Source: an uncultured Clostridium sp. (GTDB lineage Bacteria; Bacillota; Clostridia; TANB77; CAG-508). Taken from it: a DNA stretch of 17,684 nt. Position 1 is the stretch's first letter. The number at the start of each line of letters is the position of its first letter. The stretch spans positions 1 to 17,684 of the forward strand of contig USFR01000017.1 of the NCBI GenBank assembly GCA_900553945.1, given 5' to 3'. A program made the translations under genes and the position numbers. Of this stretch, positions 1 through 6,258 are shown one piece after another. The notes beneath the pieces are model-generated. The model worked only from the letters and a program-made list of their open reading frames with translations, was not told where the DNA came from and did no database searches.

Positions 1-1568
1 GTTGCTGTACTTGTTGCATACGCATCACCAACATTTCCTTCTATAGTAACATCATCACTCAAACTCGTAGTCGTACCTTTAATATAATGATGCACCAAAA
101 CCGAAGACTTTGACAAATCTTTAAAATTTATAACATATCCATCAGCATAGCCCTTTAAACTTAACAAATTTGTTTGATCTGAACAATCCAATGATGTACT
201 ATCAAATCCACCTACTGCAATAAAACTCTTATTAGTCAATTGCGCAAGACCATAATTTTCATCATATGAATCACCACCAATTGTTTTATACCACTCCACT
301 TCATTTTTGCTATTTAATTTTACAATAATTCCGTCATCTTGACCTTTTGTACTTGTAACATCATTAGTTCCGTCACTATCTATATCAAAATTAGTTGAAT
401 AAAACCATCCTCCAAGTAATACTCCTCCATCATCTGTAGGAATAGCAGTCATTATTTTACCATCACCATTTGTTCCGCCAAATACTTTACTTGAAACATA
501 AGTACCTGTTGCAGAAGCAAATTTCAACATAATAGCATTTGAATAATTCGTTGTTGGCGCAGTAATTGTTTGAGAATCTATTGTTAAATTACTTGCAAAA
601 CCTCCAACAGCAACAATATTATCTTCACTATCAGTTATTATTTTAGCAATTATTTCATCATATGAACCACTTATGTTTTTACTCCACTTATATACTCCAT
701 CTACTGAAAATGTAAATATAGCAGAATCTTGAGCACCACCATTTGTAATTGATTTTCCAGCAACATTAATTGTTCCTAAATAATTTATTGCTACTGCTAT
801 TCCCGATGATGTTTCAGTCACAGACGTTACATCAATGTCTCCTAGTCCTGTAATTCCTTTGTGCCATTTGTAATTTCCATTTGAATCATAGCAAATAATA
901 TATCCATTATTTATGCCTGTTTTCGTTATTGTAGTATTATTAATCTTAATTGATGGACTAGCAAATCTTCCCACAGCAACAATATTTCCATTTGATAAAA
1001 CTTTTGCATCTCTCATTTTATCTTCGTATATTCCACTAATTGTGCTCTTCCAAACTTTATTTCCAGAACTGTCAAGCTTCATCACAATCGCATCTTCTTG
1101 ATTAACATATTCGTATCCACTTACAACATAACCACCATCAGATGTCACATCAACACTAACAAACTCATCATCTTGATTTGTTCCAAAAGTTTTAAACCAC
1201 TCTACCGTTCCAGCAGCATTATATTTAACGATCAATTGGTCATATCCACCTGCTGATGTTGCATCAACAGTTCCATCACCATTAACATCAAGTTCACCTG
1301 AAAAACTTCCAGCAACAACATATCCACCATCTGTTGTACTTTCAACATCATAAACATTTTGTATTCCCGAACCAGTAATACCTTTAGCATATTTGGCAAC
1401 ATATTCAGATGTACCACTCTCAGCCATAGCTATTCCTGATCCATTTTCATTAATTGAAATCTTTTTTAGATTATTATTTTCAATTAAACCAACACCAATT
1501 ACACAAAATACAATACCTACTGTAATTGCAATCAAGCTAATCCAAATTTTCCATTTACTCCTATTCAT
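1..1568 (-). CDS. Partial membrane-anchored surface protein: seven-bladed beta-propeller followed by a MucBP-like domain
   Basis: The frame is open from an ATG at 1566-1568 to the left edge (522 codons), so the C-terminus is missing. GGGGAG lies 5-6 nt upstream of the ATG. Residues about 8-29 are a hydrophobic signal-anchor after a basic N-terminus. Seven repeats of about 55-65 residues follow, each with a core like 'DGGYVVxG', an acidic or polar loop, a strand such as 'AIVMKLDSSGN' and an ending like 'VEWYKTIGG'. This is the pattern of beta-propeller blades, and seven blades would close a propeller. The last visible part, beginning 'SVLVHHYIKGTT', looks like the start of a MucBP-type wall or mucin-binding domain. 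The inferred role is extracellular binding or adhesion. It lies just beyond the terminator of the DGR operon on the same strand. No variable repeat is visible in the part present. Confidence 0.8.
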   Translation of the reverse strand, partial: MNRSKWKIWISLIAITVGIVFCVIGVGLIENNNLKKISINENGSGIAMAESGTSEYVAKYAKGITGSGIQNVYDVESTTDGGYVVAGSFSGELDVNGDGTVDATSAGGYDQLIVKYNAAGTVEWFKTFGTNQDDEFVSVDVTSDGGYVVSGYEYVNQEDAIVMKLDSSGNKVWKSTISGIYEDKMRDAKVLSNGNIVAVGRFASPSIKINNTTITKTGINNGYIICYDSNGNYKWHKGITGLGDIDVTSVTETSSGIAVAINYLGTINVAGKSITNGGAQDSAIFTFSVDGVYKWSKNISGSYDEIIAKIITDSEDNIVAVGGFASNLTIDSQTITAPTTNYSNAIMLKFASATGTYVSSKVFGGTNGDGKIMTAIPTDDGGVLLGGWFYSTNFDIDSDGTNDVTSTKGQDDGIIVKLNSKNEVEWYKTIGGDSYDENYGLAQLTNKSFIAVGGFDSTSLDCSDQTNLLSLKGYADGYVINFKDLSKSSVLVHHYIKGTTTSLSDDVTIEGNVGDAYATSTA

Positions 1569-1764
1569 ATTATCTCCCCAAATCCTTTTAATAATCTTTG
1601 AAATAATCATTACACACTTTTTACAAAAAGCAACTGAAATAAAATACTAATATCTATTAAATGCTAATTTTGCGTAATATGTAGGCTTTTTTTTAAATTT
1701 TCATATCTTTTTCTTTATATTTTTATTACATAATTGCAGTTTTTCTACGGAATCAAATAAAAGC

Positions 1765-1792
1765 AAAAAAAATAGTACCGATAAGTACTATT
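1765..1792 (-). terminator. Rho-independent terminator of the DGR operon
   Basis: Perfect 8-bp arms AATAGTAC (1771-1778) and GTACTATT (1785-1792) with a 6-nt loop are followed on the minus strand by a run of eight T. The hairpin overlaps the stop codon of the OB-fold gene, so transcription of the DGR cassette should end here. Confidence 0.8.
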
Positions 1793-2045
1793 CAATTATT
1801 ACTCTCTCTATATTTTTAATTACTACATATCCTTTGGATTTTATTTCTCCACGTAACATAACATTTTCAAAATTGCTTCTCAAAATCCTATCAGCAATAT
1901 CATCATAGGCCCAACACTCAATTACATTTTTATCAACTGTTTTTAACCATAATTTAATTAATGATTTATGAACTAACACATCTCCATATATAAATCTAAA
2001 TTCCCCTAGTTTAATAATTTTTCCTAGTAAATAAACTTCATTCAT
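1788..2045 (-). CDS. Small SSB/PriB-like OB-fold protein, last gene of the DGR operon
   Basis: This is an 85-residue protein. I start it at the ATG at 2043-2045: GTGGGA lies just upstream, while the alternative in-frame GTG at 2055-2057 has no ribosome-binding site. The ATG overlaps the TGA of the reverse transcriptase gene in the string ATGAATGA, which suggests translational coupling. The sequence has the beta-strand pattern of a small OB fold: an opening strand 'NEVYLLGKI', a central 'KLWLKTVDKNVIECWAY', then 'DDIADRI' and a closing 'VMLRGEIKSKGYVVIKNIE'. This resembles single-stranded DNA-binding proteins (opening 'NxVxLxGxI', then 'v.cwa....A' and 'v.v.G.i'). Family membership is inferred from pattern alone. 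By context it may bind the cDNA or the template RNA during retrohoming. It could also be an unrelated small OB protein. Confidence 0.72.
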   Translation of the reverse strand: MNEVYLLGKIIKLGEFRFIYGDVLVHKSLIKLWLKTVDKNVIECWAYDDIADRILRSNFENVMLRGEIKSKGYVVIKNIERVIIE

Positions 2046-3060
2046 TATTTCCCACACAATAAAATAATTTTTCTGTCAAGTTTTTCACATTAGCTATTTT
2101 TATATATCCTATGTGACCTGTTATGTATCTATACGCTTCTTTAGATGAGAGTTCTTCATCTTTTATATATTTTTTTACTTTTTTTAGTTTTAATTTCAAA
2201 TTTCTTTTTCCCCTATCACGAATTTTCAATCTATTTGCATTTATTTTATATCCACAAAAATTCACTCCATTTTTACTTTTTATAATTTGAGTTTTAGAAT
2301 TCAATTGTAATTTTAAATTTTCATTTAGAAAATTCCTTATTTTGTTTAAAATTTCAACAGCTTCTTTTTTAGTCTTAACTAAAACCAATGAATCATCCAT
2401 ATATCTAAAATAATACTTACATTTCAATTTGTGTTTAATATATTGATCAACCTCATTCAAATATATATTTGCAAATGTCTGACTTGTATAATTTCCAATT
2501 GGTAATCCTTTCTCTCCTTCGCTTGAATAAATTATTTTATATACTAAATTCATTAATCTTTCATCTTTTATTTTTCGTTTTAAAATTTCAACTAAAATCT
2601 TTCTATCCACATTTTGAAAATATTTTGCTACATCCATCTTCAAAATATAATATTCTCCCCATATTCTATCACAGTGCTTCATCGTTTTTTGAACGTCTAA
2701 AACAGCACAATGCATTCCTTTATTTTTAATACATGCATATGACGTATTTATAAAACTTTTTATAAAATATTCTTTTAAAAAGTTATCGACTAACCATCTA
2801 TGGACAATTCTGTCAATATATCTAGATACTTGTATTCTCCTCCTTTTAGGAACTTTTACATAAAAAATTCTATATCCACCATGTTCATATGTACCATTTT
2901 TTAATTGTTCATATAACCATTGTAAATATTCTTCTTTTTTTAAATTAAATAAAACCACATCTTTCTTAGTCGTTTTTCCTTTTTGACTTAACTTATGCGC
3001 CCACTCCAATTTTTCATAAGTTAAGTTTTTTTCAAATTGATTTCTTATTGTTTTGGGCAT
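2038..3060 (-). CDS. DGR-type reverse transcriptase
   Basis: This 340-residue protein would copy the template repeat RNA into adenine-mutagenised cDNA that replaces the variable repeat of the target gene. Reverse transcriptase motifs are in order: 'YILKMDVAKYF' with the first catalytic Asp near residue 143, 'LPIGNYTSQTFANIYLN' near 186-202, and 'YFRYMDD' with the catalytic YMDD at 220-223. 'GNYTSQ' is the GxxxSQ signature typical of DGR enzymes. A basic 'thumb' region follows (about 270-310). No endonuclease or maturase domain is present, and the short length fits the DGR clade. GGGAGGA lies 13 nt before the ATG. The start lies inside the end of the Avd-like gene (29-nt overlap), and the stop overlaps the OB-fold gene. 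Confidence 0.97.
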   Translation of the reverse strand: MPKTIRNQFEKNLTYEKLEWAHKLSQKGKTTKKDVVLFNLKKEEYLQWLYEQLKNGTYEHGGYRIFYVKVPKRRRIQVSRYIDRIVHRWLVDNFLKEYFIKSFINTSYACIKNKGMHCAVLDVQKTMKHCDRIWGEYYILKMDVAKYFQNVDRKILVEILKRKIKDERLMNLVYKIIYSSEGEKGLPIGNYTSQTFANIYLNEVDQYIKHKLKCKYYFRYMDDSLVLVKTKKEAVEILNKIRNFLNENLKLQLNSKTQIIKSKNGVNFCGYKINANRLKIRDRGKRNLKLKLKKVKKYIKDEELSSKEAYRYITGHIGYIKIANVKNLTEKLFYCVGNNE

Positions 3061-3406
3061 AATATTTTACCAATCCTCCCACTATTTTTCCTATTTCATA
3101 TATTAAATCAATTGAAACTTTAAATTTTTTTTCATCTATCCACCTATTATTTTTCATTATTCGCAAATAAATTCTTTGTGTATTTAATTCAGCATCAATT
3201 AAATTAATGTAATATAATCTTTCTTTTTTTTCAATTTTACTAATATATAAAATATATCTTAACATTTTATACATTGAATTTTTATATTCTGTACCAATAC
3301 TAAATTTCTCTGTTCTCGGTAATTTTAAGATTACATCTAACATATACTGAATATATCTTTCAGATTTTGGTATTAGCGTAAGTTCACTTTCTTTTTTATT
3401 TTCCAA
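3032..3406 (-). CDS. avd: Avd-like accessory variability determinant (four-helix bundle)
   Basis: This 124-residue, helical, basic protein has the expected Avd length (about 120-130 residues). It shows the characteristic order: a 'LPRTEKFSIGTEYKNSMYKML' helix near 29-49, two middle helices, and a C-terminal 'LIYEIGKIVGGLVKYY' helix. Known Avd proteins form pentameric barrels that bind the reverse transcriptase and the template RNA and are needed for mutagenic retrohoming. The start codon is TTG (3404-3406), with AAGGA nine nt upstream inside the preceding gene. The gene overlaps the MSL gene by 11 nt and the reverse transcriptase gene by 29 nt, so all three are probably translationally coupled. 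The weak start codon may keep the stoichiometry low (inference). Confidence 0.92.
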   Translation of the reverse strand: MENKKESELTLIPKSERYIQYMLDVILKLPRTEKFSIGTEYKNSMYKMLRYILYISKIEKKERLYYINLIDAELNTQRIYLRIMKNNRWIDEKKFKVSIDLIYEIGKIVGGLVKYYAQNNKKSI

Positions 3407-3785
3407 TCTTTCTTATCCTTTCCAATATGTCTTTTTCCGTTTCTGGAAAATTTAAACATTCTTTACAATCTAAACATGTTCTAAATTCATTAACATCTTT
3501 GCCATCGTTTTTATATAATTCTTCTATTTTACTTTCCTCATTTTTTACATAAATTATAAAAGATAAATCATTTTCATTTAATAAACGTATGTATTTTTCA
3601 ACATTTCTCACAGGAAAACCGACTTTACAAATTCGGTCTTTCATACAAGTTGTTTTTAGTCCTAACACATCATGCAACACTACCGCATCCTTTCCAATTG
3701 CAATAAAAAATATACCACTTTTTATTAATATAATTTTTCCTTCATTTTTTTCTTGCAATTTTTCAATCTCATCTGATAATTTCAT
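3396..3785 (-). CDS. MutS-domain-I-like (MSL) DGR accessory protein
   Basis: This is a 129-residue protein. I start it at the ATG at 3783-3785, which has AGGAG seven nt upstream; a longer reading would place that site inside the gene. Residues about 15-80 resemble the mismatch-recognition N-terminal domain of MutS: 'GKIILIKSGIFFIAIGKDA', then 'VLGLKTTCMKDRICKVGFP' and 'EKYIRLLNENDLSFIIY'. That is the strand-helix pattern that in MutS reads 'FYelf.eDA..a...LgL' and 'aGvP...ld.yl..L...gy.v'. MutS-like proteins have been described beside DGR reverse transcriptases, which supports the call. The C-terminal part carries 'CLDCKEC', a CxxCxxC cluster that could bind metal (inference). No ATPase domain is present, so it cannot be a complete MutS. 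Confidence 0.8.
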   Translation of the reverse strand: MKLSDEIEKLQEKNEGKIILIKSGIFFIAIGKDAVVLHDVLGLKTTCMKDRICKVGFPVRNVEKYIRLLNENDLSFIIYVKNEESKIEELYKNDGKDVNEFRTCLDCKECLNFPETEKDILERIRKIGK

Positions 3786-3832
3786 TTTTTCACTCCTTTT
3801 TCTACTATTTTTTTCTAAAACGCATACAAAAA

Positions 3833-4030
3833 GCAACAAGCTCATTTATAATTAGCTGTTGCATTTATAAAATTATTACTCAATTTTTTTCTTCACCACT
3901 TACTTTTAAAATGTTAGATTACGTATATTCAATTAAGTTTACTAATACATAATCTAAATGATACATTTTTACCTAAATTAGGAAGGAATAATTCTCTTTA
4001 ATATCTAATATGCTACTGTATATATTCCTT
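3833..4030 (-). other. Structured spacer downstream of the DGR template repeat
   Basis: No gene lies between the MSL start and the TR (3786-4057). On the minus strand this is the RNA just 3' of TR, the part that in the Bordetella phage DGR is needed to prime cDNA synthesis. Three possible stems are visible: 3914-3926 with 3945-3957 (13 bp, one wobble); 3983-3990 with 4023-4030 (8 bp, long loop); and 3833-3842 with 3854-3862, close to the MSL ribosome-binding site. The priming role here is inferred from position only. Confidence 0.5.
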
Positions 4031-4057
4031 AAAATATATAATCTGAACTAATATTAG

Positions 4058-4191
4058 AGTACGAACGGAACCCAATGTTGTTGTTGCTGTTGTTCGGATT
4101 GTTGTTGTTACGGTTAGATGCTGGATTATTAGAACCATTGTTGTTGTAATTGCCACCACGATATCTGCGATAGTTAGAGCCGTTGCCCTCT
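4058..4191 (-). repeat. DGR template repeat (TR)
   Basis: This 134-bp non-coding copy of the 3' end of the target gene lies 530 bp downstream of it on the minus strand. Alignment to VR (4588-4721) needs no gaps. All 21 mismatches fall on T of the plus strand, that is, on A of the transcribed template. Of the 48 adenines in TR, 21 are changed in VR: to G, T or C. Read in the target's frame, TR is dominated by AAC and AAT codons, which cannot become stop codons by changes at A alone. Homology ends at 4057/4587, where the first mismatch not at A occurs, and just past 4191/4721 on the other side. Confidence 0.97.
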
Positions 4192-4294
4192 GAATTATCC
4201 CTAATTTATTTTAATTAATAAGATTCCTCTTATTGATTAAAATCATATTTAAAATTATTTCTGACATCATTAATAATTTATACGTACCGTTTAA

Positions 4295-4323
4295 AGTTTA
4301 TATATAATAAATATAAATGTCAA
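4295..4323 (-). promoter_or_regulatory. Promoter for the TR RNA and DGR accessory operon
   Basis: A perfect -35 TTGACA (minus strand, 4318-4323) lies 17 nt from a weaker -10 TAAACT (4295-4300). It sits just after the terminator hairpin that follows the target gene and about 100 nt before TR. The template RNA and the MSL-Avd-RT-OB genes can therefore be expressed separately from the target. Confidence 0.6.
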
Positions 4324-4341
4324 TACTTTTTATGGGATTTT

Positions 4342-4404
4342 GGAAAAAAAAGTATGTAAGAAAATAGCCTTTTCTCTTTCTATTTTCCTACATACTTTTT
4401 TTCC
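4342..4404 (-). terminator. Long hairpin terminator (bidirectional) between VR and TR
   Basis: A stem of about 24 bp pairs 4342-4367 with 4380-4404, with one mismatch and one bulge; the central part reads AGTATGTAAGAAAATAG on the left arm. Runs of T flank it on both strands, so it can terminate transcription either way. On the minus strand it closes the target gene's transcript just before the TR promoter. Confidence 0.8.
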
Positions 4405-4412
4405 TTTTCCCT

Positions 4413-4473
4413 GTCAACGGTAACATGATAAATTTAACCGCTATGCTCCCAAATTTATCATGACACCATTGAC
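4413..4473 (-). repeat. 23-bp inverted repeat downstream of VR
   Basis: Arms at 4413-4435 and 4451-4473 pair with three mismatches around a 15-nt loop; the inner arm reads CATGATAAATTT. There is no T-run, so it is not an ordinary terminator. Hairpins or cruciforms close behind VR promote target recognition in known DGRs. This one begins about 115 nt past the end of VR, farther than in the Bordetella phage system, so that role is uncertain. Confidence 0.6.
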
Positions 4474-4576
4474 ACTTTTGCAATATTTTCTCTGCAGTAA
4501 TTTAATATTTTTCCATGTTATACCCTAAAACTACCACGACCTCTTTATACTGTATCACCATCAGTGCTCAGTGCTA

Positions 4577-5818
4577 CTATATATAAAAGTACGAACGGAA
4601 CCCAACGTTGAGGTAGCTGATGCTCGGACTGTCGAAGCTACGGTAAGACGCTGGAATATTAGAACCATCGTAGTCGTAACCGCCACCACGACATCTGCGA
4701 TAGTAAGAGCCGTTGCCCTCTAGTGTCCAATCCCATACGTTTCCTGCCATGTCATAAATATTGTTTGCTTTACTATATTCTGTACTTCCTGATGGTATTC
4801 TTGTACTACTATATGACGTCTTACTTGATGTACTTCCACTTGTATTTGTTTTATACTCAAATGTACTATTATAATAATTTCCCCAACTTGTTGAATCCTT
4901 CATCTCTGCATATGTTTTTGCCCCACTATCTACTAACCATTGTAATGTTTCATCCCATAAGCATCCCCATATCATTCCTGTTCTTACATTTGTTCCTGTG
5001 CTCATTCTTTTTATTCTTTTATACGCTCCATACCAACTTTGAACACCTATATCTTTATTCATTCTCTGCACTACTGGCTCATCTGCTGACAAGTTTCCTG
5101 TTTCATATCTTCCTATATAAAACCCTCCATATTTTTCTATTGACTTTATTGTTTCTTCAAATTCATTTTGTAATTCATTCAAAAACATCTTTTTTGTCAT
5201 TCCTTGCAAGCCATATTCTGAAAAATATTTTTCATTATCATAATCAGGTACTACACCTGGCTCATAGTTACTATTTGTATATGTACTTCTTCCTGTGCTA
5301 CTAAACTGATACAATTTGCTCTTTTTCTTTCCATTTGCATCTGTTTCATATATCCTACTTACATCTGGCACTGGAACCCACACCCATTGGTTTCTTGTAC
5401 ATGATTCATTCCATGCATTACTATTTGTTACAGCTGTCGTTCCTTCATATATTACAAATCCTGTATTTACAGTATGCTCTCCATCTGCTCCTGATGCTAC
5501 ATATCCCTTTGGCACAGGCACTGCAACATTTGCTGTATCGTACACTATATCTACCTTAGTTAAATCCCAATTGCTTGTATTAACTGATTGCACAGCTACT
5601 GAAGCATCTTGAACGCTCACACCATTTTCATCATTACTATTAGCCTCATCACTTTGAGTTGATACTCCTCCATTTTGTTCAGCACTCGCTTGTGGTAATT
5701 CTTCTTTTGAAATCTCGTTATTTCCATATAAACTTGTCGAATTTTTTAATGCTAAAATCAAGCAAACAGCAAGTATTACGACGATTCCAAACAAAATTAA
5801 TTTCTTATTTTTCTTCAT
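4577..5818 (-). CDS. DGR target: membrane-anchored FGE/C-type-lectin-fold surface protein
   Basis: This is a 413-residue protein. I start it at the ATG at 5816-5818 with GGAGGAG 7 nt upstream; a longer reading from a GTG would make that site encode Glu-Glu. Residues 7-26 form a signal-anchor; no clear lipobox is present. A Ser/Asn/Gln-rich linker follows to about 80. The rest has features of the formylglycine-generating-enzyme (FGE-sulfatase) fold: 'GGFYIGRYETG', 'GMIWGCLWDETLQWL', then 'NNIYDMAGNVWDWTLEG' and the terminal 'NVGFRSY'. Other DGR targets use this fold as a scaffold for variable ligand binding. Residues 366-411 are encoded by VR. Compared with TR, 17 residues differ and one codon changes silently. 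The variable positions are filled by Y, S, D, I, G, F, L, C and V, typical of a binding face. No evidence of enzymatic activity is seen. Confidence 0.93.
   Translation of the reverse strand: MKKNKKLILFGIVVILAVCLILALKNSTSLYGNNEISKEELPQASAEQNGGVSTQSDEANSNDENGVSVQDASVAVQSVNTSNWDLTKVDIVYDTANVAVPVPKGYVASGADGEHTVNTGFVIYEGTTAVTNSNAWNESCTRNQWVWVPVPDVSRIYETDANGKKKSKLYQFSSTGRSTYTNSNYEPGVVPDYDNEKYFSEYGLQGMTKKMFLNELQNEFEETIKSIEKYGGFYIGRYETGNLSADEPVVQRMNKDIGVQSWYGAYKRIKRMSTGTNVRTGMIWGCLWDETLQWLVDSGAKTYAEMKDSTSWGNYYNSTFEYKTNTSGSTSSKTSYSSTRIPSGSTEYSKANNIYDMAGNVWDWTLEGNGSYYRRCRGGGYDYDGSNIPASYRSFDSPSISYLNVGFRSYFYI
4588..4721 (-). repeat. DGR variable repeat (VR)
   Basis: This is the 3' end of the target gene, ending three codons before its TAG. 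It matches TR with 21 differences, all at template adenines. The last 18 nt on the coding strand (4588-4605) are identical to TR and GC-richer than their surroundings. They include GGGTTCCGTTCGTAC, the likely initiation-of-mutagenic-homology (IMH) segment. Confidence 0.96.
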
Positions 5819-5847
5819 ATTCTTCTCCTCCACAAAATTCTAATATC

Positions 5848-5876
5848 ATTTTACACATAAAAATAAATTTAGTAAA
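5848..5876 (-). promoter_or_regulatory. Promoter of the DGR target gene
   Basis: On the minus strand TTTACT (5871-5876) and TAAAAT (5848-5853) are 17 nt apart, with TG two bases upstream of the -10. They lie about 30 nt before the ribosome-binding site of the target gene. Confidence 0.55.
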
Positions 5877-6110
5877 GGTAAAAAATAACCAAATTCTTTT
5901 AAAACCTTTCTGCAAAAGAAAAATACATATTAACTTTTTTCGACAATTTTAAAGTTCTCCTTTACGGAAACTACATTTCATGATATCAATTTTGACATTT
6001 TCACTAGTCCCAAAATCACTCTCCTTCAAAATAACCATACACCTTAAAAATACCAATAATATGCAATCCACCGCCTATCCACAACTCCCAATCTTTATCT
6101 GAACTACATT

Positions 6111-6239
6111 TTATTGCAATACAATTAAAAGAACATTATATTTATTTTCTTTTTCTTGTCCTGTTTCTAATCCCTTTTCCAAACCTTCCTCATATCCCAT
6201 TTGTTTTACAGAAGCTGTTTCTTCTACGTATTTTTCTTT
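6111..6239 (-). pseudogene. Relic of the C-terminus of an Rpn/PD-(D/E)XK nuclease-type protein
   Basis: A 42-codon open stretch bounded by stops has no upstream start or ribosome-binding site. It reads 'MGYEEGLEKGLETGQEKE' near its middle. Repeated Gly every fourth residue in a charged helix is typical of the C-terminal tail of Rpn-family recombination-promoting nucleases. The rest of the gene is absent. The remainder of 5881-6258 holds nothing I can identify beyond a further short open stretch at 6016-6107 with no recognisable family. Confidence 0.4.
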
Positions 6240-6258
6240 TTATTATAAATTAGTAAAG

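Noticed and set aside
1..1568. Second variable repeat in the propeller gene
   Set aside because: I saw no stretch resembling TR in the visible part; its C-terminus is outside the window.
4723..5304. Long plus-strand open frame opposite the target gene
   Set aside because: It lies antisense to the well-supported target protein, is Leu/Phe/Tyr-rich without domain pattern and has no ribosome-binding site. It is a shadow of the real gene.
4577..5818. Target as a lipoprotein
   Set aside because: The Cys in the membrane segment is preceded by Leu-Ala-Val, not a good lipobox, and the hydrophobic segment continues past it. A signal-anchor fits better.
1788..5876. Prophage-borne DGR
   Set aside because: No tail, capsid, integrase, lysis or packaging genes are visible, and the target has a cell-membrane anchor.
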